DNA from: CAYJBH01 sp964370605
GTDB lineage: Bacteria > Bacillota > Clostridia > Oscillospirales > Ruminococcaceae
Reading direction: 5' to 3'
DNA: 64,000 nucleotides
Assembly (NCBI GenBank): GCA_964370605.1
Contig: CAYJJX010000001.1
Coordinates: 124,001-188,000, forward strand
Shown: piece by piece, positions 55,094 to 64,000 of the stretch
Numbering within the stretch: position 1 is the stretch's first letter
Layout: each line of letters begins with the position of its first letter
The notes under the pieces: model-generated
Seen by the model: the letters and a program-made list of their open reading frames with translations, nothing else
Database searches by the model: none
Told to the model about the DNA's origin: nothing
Position numbers and translations under genes: made by a program

Positions 55094-55443
55094 GCAAGAT
55101 TGTTGTGCTATTTGAAGTGAAACCTACAAAAGAAGGCATGGAAAGGTATCTTGAACTTGCAGCGATGCTGAAACCTATGTTTTCTAAGGCGGATGGATTT
55201 ATCAGCGGTGAGCGTTTCAAAAGCTTGAACGAGGAAGGTAAGCTTCTTTCTATGAATGTATGGGAGAGCGAGGAAGCACTCTCGAAGTGGCGCAATAATC
55301 TGGAACACAGGCTTTCACAGGCAGAGGGAAGAGATAAATTGTTCGAAAGCTATAAAATTACAATTTGTATAACAACACGAGAATATACAGATAAAGATCG
55401 AAATTTTGCACCGAATGATTCTAATGAGTATTTGTCGATTTAG
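55090..55443 (+). CDS. ABM-domain (antibiotic biosynthesis monooxygenase-like) protein
   Basis: A 117-residue dimeric alpha+beta barrel-type protein. KIVVLFEVKPTKEGMERYLE, ADGFISGERF and MNVWESEEALSKWRNNLEH match the ABM domain, which includes heme-degrading and quinol oxygenases. A charged tail of about 20 residues follows the domain. It overlaps ogt by four bases, so the two are translated together. The substrate is unknown; a small detoxification role would suit the neighbour. Confidence 0.78.
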   Translation: MSKIVVLFEVKPTKEGMERYLELAAMLKPMFSKADGFISGERFKSLNEEGKLLSMNVWESEEALSKWRNNLEHRLSQAEGRDKLFESYKITICITTREYTDKDRNFAPNDSNEYLSI

Positions 55444-55522
55444 TCGATAAATTATTTGAGAACACTTTGGTACGATGGAGTAATTTCGGTATTATGTGGT
55501 AGGCACTAAATGATTTTAATAT

Positions 55523-55562
55523 CATCCCCGAAAGCCAGAGCTCTGTCTTGCTTTCGGGGATG
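55523..55562 (+). terminator. terminator after the ABM gene
   Basis: A perfect 13-base stem (CATCCCCGAAAGC with 55550-55562), a 14-base loop and GTTTTGTG after the 3' arm, about 80 bases after the ABM stop. Confidence 0.75.
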
Positions 55563-55594
55563 GTTTTGTGTGCGAAGTTGCCCTTACTAAAACA

Positions 55595-55632
55595 ATAGTC
55601 CAGAAAAACTGTGTGTCGTTTTTCCGGACTAT
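55595..55632 (-). terminator. terminator of the chemoreceptor gene
   Basis: A 15-base stem with one mismatch (55595-55609 with 55618-55632), about 20 bases after the chemoreceptor stop codon on the minus strand. Confidence 0.65.
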
Positions 55633-55649
55633 CTGAATATTAGGGTATG

Positions 55650-57698
55650 CTAAAAGTTGAAACGGTCCACCAAATTTTTGAGCGTGGTTGCCTGCATAGA
55701 AAGCTCTTGGCTTGTAGCAGAACTCTCTTCCGCAGTCGCTGTGTTTGACTGTACGACCGAGGCGATCTGATTGACACCGAGATTTATCTGGTGGGTAGTC
55801 TCCGCTTGTTCTCCTACTGCGGAGGCTATGCGATTGATCAGCAAGCCTAGCTCGTTGGCATTAGTTCCGACAATACCGATCGAGTTTGAAGTTTCGTTTG
55901 CAATCTGATTGCCGTTTCTGACGACGGCTATTGTTTCTTCGATCAAAATCGTTGTATTCTTAGCTGATTGAGCAGATTTTGCGGCAAGGTTTCTGACCTC
56001 ATCCGCAACAACGGCAAAGCCTTTGCCAGCCTCACCCGCGCGTGCAGCCTCAACAGCGGCCTTAAGTGCAAGTATATATCTCTGGAATGCTATGTCGTCA
56101 ATAGTTTATACANNNNNNNNNNCGGCAGCACCGGCACGCGCCGCCTCAACGGCTGCATTTAGTGCCAGAATGTTGGGCTGGAACGCAATGTCATCGATGG
56201 CTTTGACTATGTTGCTGATCTCGGTTGCTTTGTCGTTGATTTGCTCCATGGCCGAAAGCATCTGAAGCATTTGTTCGTTGCTTTGAGACAGGGCAAGTTG
56301 TGATTTTTCGTTAGCGGCCATTACCTCTTGAGCATCGCTTGCAGTCTGATTCGTTTTTTGGGTGAAGAACTCGATGGTTGATGCGAGCTCTTCGATAGAA
56401 GAGGACTGTTCGGTGGCTCCCTGAGCCAATACCTGAGCACCTGCCGCAACTTGATCACCACCAAGGTTAACCTGCGCGGTGGCATTGCTGATCTCTCTCA
56501 TCGTAGAGGAAAGGCTATCAAGTATACGCGTCACGGAGGTGTGGAGTGAGCTGTAATCACCTATGTAGGCAGATTGTTTGTGTGTGCCAATGTTTAGGTT
56601 TCCATCGGCAATTTGGGAGAGCACATTGTCAAGATCGAAGATGATTTCAGACAGATTGGAGATGATGTCTTCGGTAGACTGGGCAAGCTGTTTTGTCTCA
56701 TCCTTTGTATGCACAGATGGTACGGGAGAGGTTAAGTCGCCATGAGCAAGTGCATTGAGTCTTGATACGCATAGTGCAATTGGTTTTCCGATGGACGAGC
56801 TGGTGTAAAGTGCTAAACCAACACCGAGCACAATCATAATGACACCAACGATAGAAATGACGATTATCGAGTCAAATGCAGCGGCGAGAAGCTCCGTTTC
56901 GGTCGAGGTGACCGCAATACTCCAGCCGTTAGTGTTTGGGATGGGGGCATAGGCCTGATACTCTTCGACACCATAGTAAGTATATGACCCTACGCCGGTT
57001 TGACCTTCGACCATTAGCTTTTCGACTGCGATCAATTCGGCAAGCGCTGGGTCGTTTGATGAATCTTTAATAGTGTTTGATTGGTTGAGCACCAGGTCGT
57101 AGTCGTTATACGCGATGGTAGTTCCGGTACTATCCAAAATATAAGAGCTGCCCGACTCGCCGATAGCGACGCTTGCCACCAAGTCTTGAAGAGCCACTGT
57201 GTCGCAGTAAAAATACAGCACGCCGACAAGGCGTTCGCCGTTCATTACCGGAGCTGAAACTGCGATATATGCATCGGTTTTATCTTCGGTAATGTACGGT
57301 TCTGAAAAAAATGTTCCGCCATTCTTGGAACTGTTAAAAAACGCATGATCAGAAAAATCTTCGCCGGTGAAGATGTCGATGCCGTTCGTGTCGAGCATAC
57401 TACCATAGCGCATATAATATTGAGCAGTCTTTGAGGCGATAAAATCTTCTTTTTCTTCGTCCGTAGAGGATGATGTCAGTATGTCGTTTGTAGCTATCTC
57501 ACCGACTGCAACGGTATAGTTGCCAATTGTGTTGCTGGCAGTCTGAGCAGCGATTCCGGCTGCCTCTTGTAGGGTGTTTTTTGTGGTTTCGATTGAGGCA
57601 CTGAGAGTGCTGGTGACCGATAAAATACTCAGTGTAAGAGCAGTCAGTACAATAGCGCCGAGAATAGCTATCATGATTTTATTTCTGATTTTTTTCAT
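55650..57698 (-). CDS. methyl-accepting chemotaxis protein, split by a scaffold gap
   Basis: A chemoreceptor with an N-terminal helix (about 5-28), an extracellular double-Cache-like sensor (about 30-270, with HAFFNSSKNGGTFFSEPYI), a second helix (about 275-300), HAMP (about 305-360) and a coiled-coil signalling domain. Ten N at 56113-56122 break it. On both sides of the gap the conserved tip is present once, IDDIAFQPNILALNAAVEAA and IDDIAFQRYILALKAAVEAA, with different codons, and a TAA interrupts the frame just after the gap (about 56106). The two sides therefore do not belong together as read. The ATG at 57698 follows AAGGAG by 8 bases. Confidence 0.75.
56113..56122. other. assembly gap (10 N)
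   Basis: Ten undetermined bases in the chemoreceptor gene. The sequence on both sides encodes the same conserved receptor tip in different codons, so the join is suspect. Confidence 0.97.
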
Positions 57699-57737
57699 AT
57701 ACATCGCTCCTTGCTCATGTTTAAGTTCATTAACCTA

Positions 57738-57766
57738 ATAATACCACATTTTTCGACACGATTCAA
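57738..57766 (-). promoter_or_regulatory. promoter of the chemoreceptor gene
   Basis: On the minus strand TTGAAT (57761-57766) and TATTAT (57738-57743) are separated by 17 bases, about 40 bases before the start codon. Confidence 0.55.
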
Positions 57767-57852
57767 CATAAATGCAATTTAATTTATTGCTATAGCAAAG
57801 CTTTTGATGCAGTTTGTCGCCACGAGAAAAAGGCGGTCGGTTCAAGAAAAAA

Positions 57853-57887
57853 CAACCGTAAAAGGATTGGTTTCCTTTTTACAGTTG
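57853..57887 (-). terminator. terminator of the mannoside operon
   Basis: Arms 57853-57866 and 57873-57887 pair with one wobble and one bulge. On the minus strand the stem is followed by TTGTTTTTTC. It lies 40 bases after the HAD gene. Confidence 0.7.
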
Positions 57888-57926
57888 CTTTTTAGATTAC
57901 ACTGCTATTTGTAAGTGTTTTTAAGT

Positions 57927-58727
57927 TTATGCCTTTGTCTGGTCAAGAAGTGGGTTGAAGCTGGCGACGATGTAATCGGCGTCGACTTTTTTTAGTTTCT
58001 TAAACTTGTTTTCATCAAATTTCTGGCCTTTGGATCGCTCATCACCGGCGATTCCAACGGTGATCGCTCCGGCCTTGTTTCCAAGGCTGATCTCAACCTT
58101 GCCATCGCCTACAACCAATATGTTGCCGGCGGATAAATTGTCATCGCTCAACAGCTTCTTTATCACAGCTTCTTTTGAACAGTTTTTTTGCCGATATGGA
58201 GCGCCGTTTACGCTTTTTACATACGGCATGACGCCAAGCAGTTCAACCTCTTTTTTTAGATCTGCATCGTCTGTGCCGCTCGCGATATGTATGTCGATGC
58301 CTTTTCCATGAAGCATCTTTAGGAATTCAATACTGCCGCGGATCAAGAATTCATCGTTAGTTGCTTTTTTGGAGATGATGTCGTTTTTTCTTGAATCGAC
58401 CATCTTGAGCAGGTTCTCATTATACTCGTCCTTGTACTCCCAAGGATCACACGGAGTGACATTGCAAAGTTCGCCGACCTTTTGCGCGAGCCAGTCCATT
58501 TGATAGATGGTTTGTATTCCCATTGAATCATCGATATAGTTTCTGATTATTTCGAGGAGTTCACTCTCGGGAAGACCGCTTGATTTCAGATGTTTATACA
58601 TTGTGGCTTCCATGACATCTTCCCAACCGCATCGAAGGGTAGAGATAGTTCCGTCAAAATCGAAAATCGCCGTCTTGATATTCGTTTTTTCTAAAGATAG
58701 TTCCTTTATGAAAATTTCACTTTGCAT
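57927..58727 (-). CDS. HAD-superfamily phosphatase
   Basis: A 266-residue cytoplasmic phosphatase. Motif I is IFDFDGTIS (nucleophile Asp), motif II ASGTDD, motif III a lysine near KKLLSDD, and motif IV VVGDGKVEISLG. A helical cap (about 40-130) follows motif I. It is the last gene of an operon with a kinase, an alpha-mannosidase and a ROK regulator, so a sugar phosphate is a likely substrate. GAAAGGA lies before the ATG, 24 bases after the ROK stop. Confidence 0.82.
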   Translation of the reverse strand: MQSEIFIKELSLEKTNIKTAIFDFDGTISTLRCGWEDVMEATMYKHLKSSGLPESELLEIIRNYIDDSMGIQTIYQMDWLAQKVGELCNVTPCDPWEYKDEYNENLLKMVDSRKNDIISKKATNDEFLIRGSIEFLKMLHGKGIDIHIASGTDDADLKKEVELLGVMPYVKSVNGAPYRQKNCSKEAVIKKLLSDDNLSAGNILVVGDGKVEISLGNKAGAITVGIAGDERSKGQKFDENKFKKLKKVDADYIVASFNPLLDQTKA

Positions 58728-58750
58728 GATTCTTCCTTTCAGTGTAGAGC

Positions 58751-60079
58751 CTAGTTGTTTATGATGGGATACAGTTCACCGCTGAAAACCTTGTCCAGCA
58801 CCATGGCGATACTTCCGTAAAGTGGGGCGTTAAGTCCAAATTTGGATCGCACAACCGATATTTGCTTGTAATTAGCCATGAAATTCTTGTTGTTTATCAT
58901 ATGCTTCAGAGTGCCTTCAAAAAAGTTGCTGTTGATTTTTTCAGAGCCGGCTATGATAACGAGGTTGATGTTTAACTGCGTGATTAGGTTTGAGAGCGCA
59001 AAAGAGAGGTAACGGCAGTATTCAGAAACCACGATCATTGCTAACATATCGTTTTCGTCCACCAAGGTAAGGACGTCTTGTATTGTGCTGTATTCATTGT
59101 TGAACAATGGGTGATCGGGAAAATGTCCCTTTATATGGGAGAATTCTTTCAGTATGTTTGCGACGTTGGCATACACCTCGAGGCAACCGTTGTTGCCGCA
59201 AACACATTGTTCACCGTCATATTTTATTGACATGTGACCCATTTCGCCGTTTTGTCCGAATTCACCGTTATATAGGCTGTCTCCGAAATACAGACCGGCA
59301 CCGATGCCGTTAAAGGTCGTGATGTAAATAAAATTACTTTCGTCTTTTCCGCTGCCGAGCAATTTTTCGGCAACTGCACCGGAAGAGGCGTCGTTACAAA
59401 AAAATGTCGGAACCTTTGTCAGTTCGTGAATATAATTGACGATTTCAAACTCACATGGGACTGAAAAGAATATGTGCGGATTAAGTATTTTGCCTTCGAC
59501 AACATTCAAAGGGCCAAGACTGGATATTCCGGCGGCAAAAAAAGGTTGTCCTATCTTTGTTGCCGCCGCATGAAATAGTTTGTCTAGCTGATGTTTGAAA
59601 TCATCCGGATGGATCAACCCTACATAGCTGTAGCGCTCTTCCGCTACGATTTCACCCTTGAGATTAGCAAAAACTACTTGAAGCCGTTCGCGCCTTATTA
59701 AAAAACCGCAGATTAACGGAGCCTTTTCCGACAGTTCAAGCCCTACGGATTTGCGTCCCATGTTAGTATATGCGTTTTGTACTACGCTGTCCGACTCGAT
59801 GAGTATATTGTCCTGTATCAGATCGTTTACGATATTGGTAAGCGTAGTCTTTGTTAGGTTGAGTTCTCGTGCGATATTTGCTCTTGACAAAATGTTTTTA
59901 TTCAAAACCGATTGGAGCACCGAGGCCCTGTTTTTGAACTTCGCTGTTTGTTTTAAAGCGTTTTTGGAGCTGTCGATATTATCACCTCGTCGAATATTTA
60001 TACAGTGGTTTGCAAAGGCTGCTTTGGATATGCGGCGGCCGAGAATCGGTCGGTTTGCAGTTTTTTTGCGATCAATCAA
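58751..60079 (-). CDS. ROK-family transcriptional regulator
   Basis: A sugar-responsive repressor. An N-terminal winged helix (NILSRANIARELNLTKTTLT) precedes a ROK domain with the zinc site CVCGNNGCLE and the signature GIGAGLYFGDSLYNGE. It lies between the mannosidase and phosphatase genes and probably represses this operon. The start is uncertain: the open frame begins with a TTG at 60079, 3 bases after the mannosidase stop, without a ribosome site. A good GAGGTGAT (59981-59988) is instead followed by ATC at 59975-59977, in frame at codon 35. The first 34 residues are unlike the family. Confidence 0.85.
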   Translation of the reverse strand: MIDRKKTANRPILGRRISKAAFANHCINIRRGDNIDSSKNALKQTAKFKNRASVLQSVLNKNILSRANIARELNLTKTTLTNIVNDLIQDNILIESDSVVQNAYTNMGRKSVGLELSEKAPLICGFLIRRERLQVVFANLKGEIVAEERYSYVGLIHPDDFKHQLDKLFHAAATKIGQPFFAAGISSLGPLNVVEGKILNPHIFFSVPCEFEIVNYIHELTKVPTFFCNDASSGAVAEKLLGSGKDESNFIYITTFNGIGAGLYFGDSLYNGEFGQNGEMGHMSIKYDGEQCVCGNNGCLEVYANVANILKEFSHIKGHFPDHPLFNNEYSTIQDVLTLVDENDMLAMIVVSEYCRYLSFALSNLITQLNINLVIIAGSEKINSNFFEGTLKHMINNKNFMANYKQISVVRSKFGLNAPLYGSIAMVLDKVFSGELYPIINN

Positions 60080-60082
60080 GCG

Positions 60083-63000
60083 CTATTTAATCCGAAATGT
60101 CTTTATTTCAAATGGACCGATAACAAAATCAAAACTGTTGTTAGAGTTGCTGATTTCCTCGGCACCTTCTTCTATCAAATTGCATTCCGATACCGAGTTG
60201 AGCGGCATGTTGTATTTGATTGAGGTCTTGGTTTTTGTGCCGGATGATTCATAAACACGTAGGATGACCCCGTTTTTGTCTTCGGCACATTTCAGTGTGT
60301 CGACTATTACATTTTTCTTGCTGCATTCAATGAATGAATGGACAGGGGGGAGGGTGTTGCTTTGTGATTTTTCGTTGCAAAGCACGGCAAGGAGCGGGAC
60401 GTTGAGTTCATAGCCGGCGTTTACGGTCTCGGACACTGCCCAGCTTCCTGCATGTGGACGTATCGAGTAGGTGAACTCGTGATATCCTCTGTCTGCAATC
60501 GGATCGGGATCGATGGAAGATCTGAGCAGAGTGATTCTCATTCGAGAGTCTTTGATGTCATAACCGTATTTACAATCGTTTAGCAGACTTACACCGTAGT
60601 TGCCCTCTGAAAGATCGGCCCATTTGTGCGCCGAAACCTCGAATTTGGTTTTATCAAACGATGTGTTGCTGTGTGTTGGCCTTTCGATTGTTCCAAACTG
60701 AATTTCATAGGCGGCCTTTGACGACAGAATATCGGTTTGGAATTCTGCCTTGAGCATTTTTTCTGTCTCTTGCCAGTCAATATAATTAATGAAATCAATC
60801 CTGTCGGTGGCGGAATACAGGACTATGTCTTGTGTGAAAACGGATTTATTGAAAGTGCGTTTGACTCGCAGAACACCTTTTACGCTCCCTGTGCACAGAA
60901 TCTCGACGCTTGCAACCGATTCGACAGACCATTCCTTATTTTGGTACTCAAGGTCTATGTTCCATGCGGTTTCACCGCTCGGTTTGTCTTCAAAGATTTT
61001 CAGAACATTCGACTCGCCCGACAGGCACTCTCTCCGGTTGACCTTGTCGTAGATGCTCAAAATGTTGTACTTGTCATCTAGTTTAATTAAATAGAAATCA
61101 TTTTCCATAACGTCGTGAGAAACAAAAACGGCAAGGTTTGTCTCTGCTTTTGTTCTCTTTACAGAATATTTGCTATGTCCCATCGATGGAGCGTCGGCAA
61201 CAAACTCGATAAAAAACTTGTCGTTTTTATCATAGGTAATCGACGGCACTAGATTGTTGGATTGATCGTAAATTGCAAAATCATTCTGTGAATCGGTTTT
61301 AAGGGAACTTATATCAACGCAAACGTTACCCTTTCTGCTCCAAGATAAAAAGTTGAAAACCACAATGTCGTTCTTATCACATTCTATGTTTGATAAGATT
61401 GCCTGCAGAGAGTCGTCCAGTATGTTCTCTCCGATGGAGCGCACCTGAGCATATGAAGCGTCGGCATCGTGATATACCGAATTGATGGATGAACCCGGAA
61501 TTATGTCGTGAAACTGATTTGACAGAAGCTTTTTGTATCCCGTTAGAAAATCGCTGTAGGGGTACTCTTTTCCTGCATAGATGCCGGAAATTACACTCGA
61601 CATTTCTGCTTGACGATAAAGCAACTCGCTCTTGCGGTTGTTCTTTTTCGTTTTTGCCTGTGATGTATATGTTCCGCGATGATGCTCATAATACATCTCG
61701 TCGTTCCATACGGGGATTTCGTCCGATACCTTGTCCGTTCCCTTGAAATAGTCAAGAGAAGTCGACATTTCGATTTTTGGAAGTCCCGGACAATTCCTAA
61801 GACGCTTTTCTCTTTCAAGCATTTGATAAGATGGGCCGCCACCGCCGTCGCCATATCCGAAAGTCATGAAAGCCTCATCGTGGATTGCTTTTTGGTCATA
61901 TCTTTGGTACAGCGTATTTATTGTATAGGGGCAAATGTCACCGTTATAGTTCATACGTTGCAGATAAGCAGTGACGGTTGTGCCATCGATCCCTTGCCAT
62001 TTGAATAATGAATGAGGGAATCTGTTGTCGTCGTTGTTAATCAGTTTTGAAGTGTAGAAATAATTCATTCCGGATTTTTTTATAATCTGTGGCAATGCCC
62101 AACTGTAACCAAAAACATCGGGCATCCAGAAAACGTCGGAGCACTTTCCGAATTCGTCCAAAAAGAATTGACGACCGTATAATATCTGACGGATTAACGA
62201 CTCGCCCGAAGGTATATTGGTGTCCATCTCTACCCAGGTGTTGCCAACTATTTCAAACTGCCCGTTTGCAACTTTTTCTTTGACCCTGTCATATAACTCG
62301 GGATAGTTGTCTTTCACGAGTTCAAATAGTTTTGGTTGGCTGAACGCAAAGGTGAATCCAGGGTATCTGTCCATTAGGGCGCACACGTTCGATAGCGTTT
62401 TTGCGGTTTTCCTCACCGACTCATGTTCCGGCCAAAGCCATGCCAAGTCTATGTGGCCTTGCCCAACAAATTTGATGTTACCATGAGAGTTGTTCGGGAT
62501 TGTCTTCATCTTTTCTTTGAGCATTTTGCTTGCATTCGGTATGCTCTCGATAATTTTCGCCCGATCAAAATCAAAATCCACACAGGATATGGAACTCACT
62601 ACTGCGTCGGCGATCTTGTCGAAAAAGAATGGATCTTTGCTGATGGATTCAAAAAAATCCAAGATTTCCGATGGGAGAGCAGTGTTCGATTTTGTGATTT
62701 TGTCGAGAGGGTTTTTTAATGTTTCCATTGAGTCCAAGGCGACTGCAAGGTCGAAGTAATAGTCTTCTACTGTGGTGTTTACGCTCGCCATAGCCGCAGT
62801 ACGAATGGTGTAGTCAATTTTGGTATCGCCGGCCCTGCGATAATAGCTGAACTCCATATAGTTCAGATGGGCTTCGATTTCTATGTTGTATACAGTTTCA
62901 GGCACAGCACTCGCAGTAACAAATACTCTTGTGCGCGTGCCGACACTCGGCGATAGGTATGAGGTTAGTGCCGATATAATCTCGCCGTTGATTCGCACAA

Positions 63001-63280
63001 TGGCTTCGCCGCCGAAATCAAGCTCGAGCACCAGCGGTTTGCCCTCAAAACTCGTTGGTACCGTAACTTCTGCCTTGAACCACATTGTGAATGTGTCGTA
63101 GCAGGTCCAGCTGTCGCCGATCGACAATACTCCGACGTCTTTATGATCGGCATAACACTTTTCTCTAAGGAAAACGGCAGAGGAGGCATGCCATTTTGGG
63201 ATTTGCACATATTCATCGTACATAATCGCAAGTAAGTTTTTCATTTTGCGCTCGATGATGGACTCTTTTGTGAACTTCAT
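60083..63280 (-). CDS. GH38 alpha-mannosidase
   Basis: A large cytoplasmic enzyme of about 1065 residues that removes alpha-linked mannose. The catalytic domain has the zinc-binding GHIDLAWLWPEH (about residue 274) and the nucleophile Asp in WMPDVFGYS (about 387), then a three-helix middle domain and the beta-rich C-terminal half. The N-terminal 230 residues hold a beta-sandwich like that of other bacterial GH38 enzymes. The ATG at 63280 follows GGAG by 9 bases; the frame is open to 63295. It sits between the PfkB kinase and the ROK gene. Confidence 0.9.
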   Translation of the reverse strand: MKFTKESIIERKMKNLLAIMYDEYVQIPKWHASSAVFLREKCYADHKDVGVLSIGDSWTCYDTFTMWFKAEVTVPTSFEGKPLVLELDFGGEAIVRINGEIISALTSYLSPSVGTRTRVFVTASAVPETVYNIEIEAHLNYMEFSYYRRAGDTKIDYTIRTAAMASVNTTVEDYYFDLAVALDSMETLKNPLDKITKSNTALPSEILDFFESISKDPFFFDKIADAVVSSISCVDFDFDRAKIIESIPNASKMLKEKMKTIPNNSHGNIKFVGQGHIDLAWLWPEHESVRKTAKTLSNVCALMDRYPGFTFAFSQPKLFELVKDNYPELYDRVKEKVANGQFEIVGNTWVEMDTNIPSGESLIRQILYGRQFFLDEFGKCSDVFWMPDVFGYSWALPQIIKKSGMNYFYTSKLINNDDNRFPHSLFKWQGIDGTTVTAYLQRMNYNGDICPYTINTLYQRYDQKAIHDEAFMTFGYGDGGGGPSYQMLEREKRLRNCPGLPKIEMSTSLDYFKGTDKVSDEIPVWNDEMYYEHHRGTYTSQAKTKKNNRKSELLYRQAEMSSVISGIYAGKEYPYSDFLTGYKKLLSNQFHDIIPGSSINSVYHDADASYAQVRSIGENILDDSLQAILSNIECDKNDIVVFNFLSWSRKGNVCVDISSLKTDSQNDFAIYDQSNNLVPSITYDKNDKFFIEFVADAPSMGHSKYSVKRTKAETNLAVFVSHDVMENDFYLIKLDDKYNILSIYDKVNRRECLSGESNVLKIFEDKPSGETAWNIDLEYQNKEWSVESVASVEILCTGSVKGVLRVKRTFNKSVFTQDIVLYSATDRIDFINYIDWQETEKMLKAEFQTDILSSKAAYEIQFGTIERPTHSNTSFDKTKFEVSAHKWADLSEGNYGVSLLNDCKYGYDIKDSRMRITLLRSSIDPDPIADRGYHEFTYSIRPHAGSWAVSETVNAGYELNVPLLAVLCNEKSQSNTLPPVHSFIECSKKNVIVDTLKCAEDKNGVILRVYESSGTKTKTSIKYNMPLNSVSECNLIEEGAEEISNSNNSFDFVIGPFEIKTFRIK

Positions 63281-63322
63281 AATAGAATTCTCCATTTCAA
63301 AATAATATGTTTATAAGATGAG

Positions 63323-64000
63323 CTATTGCAATCTGTTTAACAGATCGATCATTTCCTTTGGACTCGCCGATCCGGTAGAACCAATTTTTTTAATCGTGAT
63401 AGAGGATACCATGTTTGCAAATTCCAGCGTGGTTTCTATCGAGTTGTTCAGAAGCTGTGCGAGAACAAAACCCGCCAAAAATGAGTCGCCGGCTCCAACA
63501 AAGTCAAGTGGTGGTTCTATCGGAATTGCTTTAACATGGGTGCAGTTGCCGTCAGAACACCAAACCGCACCTTTGTCTCCAATCGTTACCAGTACCGATT
63601 TGTTTGTTTTTTTCTCCAGCTTTTTTGCGGCATCTTGTATGATGGCCATGTCCTTTTCCGGATTCAAATCAACTCCCAACCATTGGCTGAGTTCGAATTC
63701 ATTTGGTTTGACCATAACATTTTGATATAGTTGGAGATTTTCTCTGCTATCTACGATGATTGGCAAATTCTTACCAAGTTCACCTAAATATTCTATGATT
63801 TTTGGAGTGATACAGCCGTTTCGGAATTGATCACATACAATAAGGATGCTGACTTCTTTGGACACTTTTTCGATGTTGGTCAACATCGCTTCTTCCAGTT
63901 CGGTCGATATGGGTTTTGTGTTCGCGAAGTCCAACCGTGGTGACTCATACATTACAGGTGAGATGCCGTTTTTGATTGGCTTGCAGTAGGCAGGAGTGAT
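63323..64000 (-). CDS. PfkB-family carbohydrate kinase (5' end outside window)
   Basis: The last 225 or so residues of a ribokinase-family kinase. The catalytic GAGDSFLAGFV with its Asp and VTIGDKGAVW are visible. The frame is open to the window edge, so the start and first 80 or so residues lie beyond 64000; the ATG at 63952 is internal. In an operon with an alpha-mannosidase it could phosphorylate mannose, fructose or a derivative. It ends 43 bases before the mannosidase start. Confidence 0.85.
   Translation of the reverse strand: MTPAYCKPIKNGISPVMYESPRLDFANTKPISTELEEAMLTNIEKVSKEVSILIVCDQFRNGCITPKIIEYLGELGKNLPIIVDSRENLQLYQNVMVKPNEFELSQWLGVDLNPEKDMAIIQDAAKKLEKKTNKSVLVTIGDKGAVWCSDGNCTHVKAIPIEPPLDFVGAGDSFLAGFVLAQLLNNSIETTLEFANMVSSITIKKIGSTGSASPKEMIDLLNRLQ

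Overview
The window looks like part of a draft or metagenome scaffold from a Gram-positive anaerobe of the class Clostridia (an Oscillospiraceae-like gut bacterium is my guess). Reasons: ribosome-binding sites are mostly GAAAGGA or GGAGG, promoters follow TTGACA-17-TATAAT, there is a cdaR-ftsE-ftsX-M23-S41 block, an AgrC/LytTR-type signalling pair, E111-type MetA and GtrA-type glycosyltransferases. Both ends cut genes (rhaA on the left, a PfkB kinase on the right). A run of 10 N at 56113-56122 marks a scaffold join inside a chemoreceptor gene. I saw no tRNA, rRNA, CRISPR array or insertion sequence.

Layout. 1-2.1 kb: end of a rhamnose operon. 2.1-4.9 kb: a large GT-C-like membrane protein and a small membrane protein. 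5-10.4 kb: cell-wall division block (CdaR regulator, FtsEX, M23 hydrolase, S41-family protein that has lost both catalytic residues). 10.5-19.8 kb: housekeeping genes (metA, a MocA-like nucleotidyltransferase, Na/Pi transporter, Gfo/Idh oxidoreductase, typA, GT2-GtrA, GH13 glucosidase). 19.9-22.4 kb: oxidative-stress pair ahpC plus a TrxR-AhpF-type fusion behind a promoter containing a perfect 19-bp palindrome. 22.5-31.4 kb: an orphan N-acetyl-sugar amidotransferase, then a LytTR regulator, a kinase with almost no sensor, two secreted proteins of one family, and an ABC transporter whose permease is internally duplicated. 31.4-37.7 kb: glycan utilisation (beta-propeller glycosidase, GH31, AraC regulator, SGNH esterase, UroD-like protein). 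38-39.4 kb: a membrane methyl-accepting protein. 39.6-45.9 kb: a broken ABC transporter remnant, azlCD, and a complete livKHMGF operon with a 17-bp hairpin between livK and livH. 46-54.4 kb: a self-contained hexitol PTS operon. 54.6-57.7 kb: ogt, an ABM protein, and the chemoreceptor broken by the gap. 57.9-64 kb: a mannoside operon (PfkB kinase, GH38 alpha-mannosidase, ROK regulator, HAD phosphatase).

The most interesting system is the PTS operon at 46.1-54.4 kb. It encodes every PTS component (EIICB, HPr, EIIA, EI), an MtlR-type regulator with a plausible MtlR-like operator upstream, a 1-phosphofructokinase-type kinase and a SorE-like medium-chain dehydrogenase. No mannitol-1-phosphate 5-dehydrogenase (MtlD) is present. 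This suggests that hexitol-1-phosphate is oxidised at C2 to fructose-1-phosphate and then phosphorylated to fructose-1,6-bisphosphate, instead of going through fructose-6-phosphate. Its HPr has Lys at the position of the regulatory Ser46. The second notable point is the S41-family protein of the FtsEX block, in which the catalytic Ser and Lys are replaced by Gly301 and Leu326 at the canonical 25-residue spacing.
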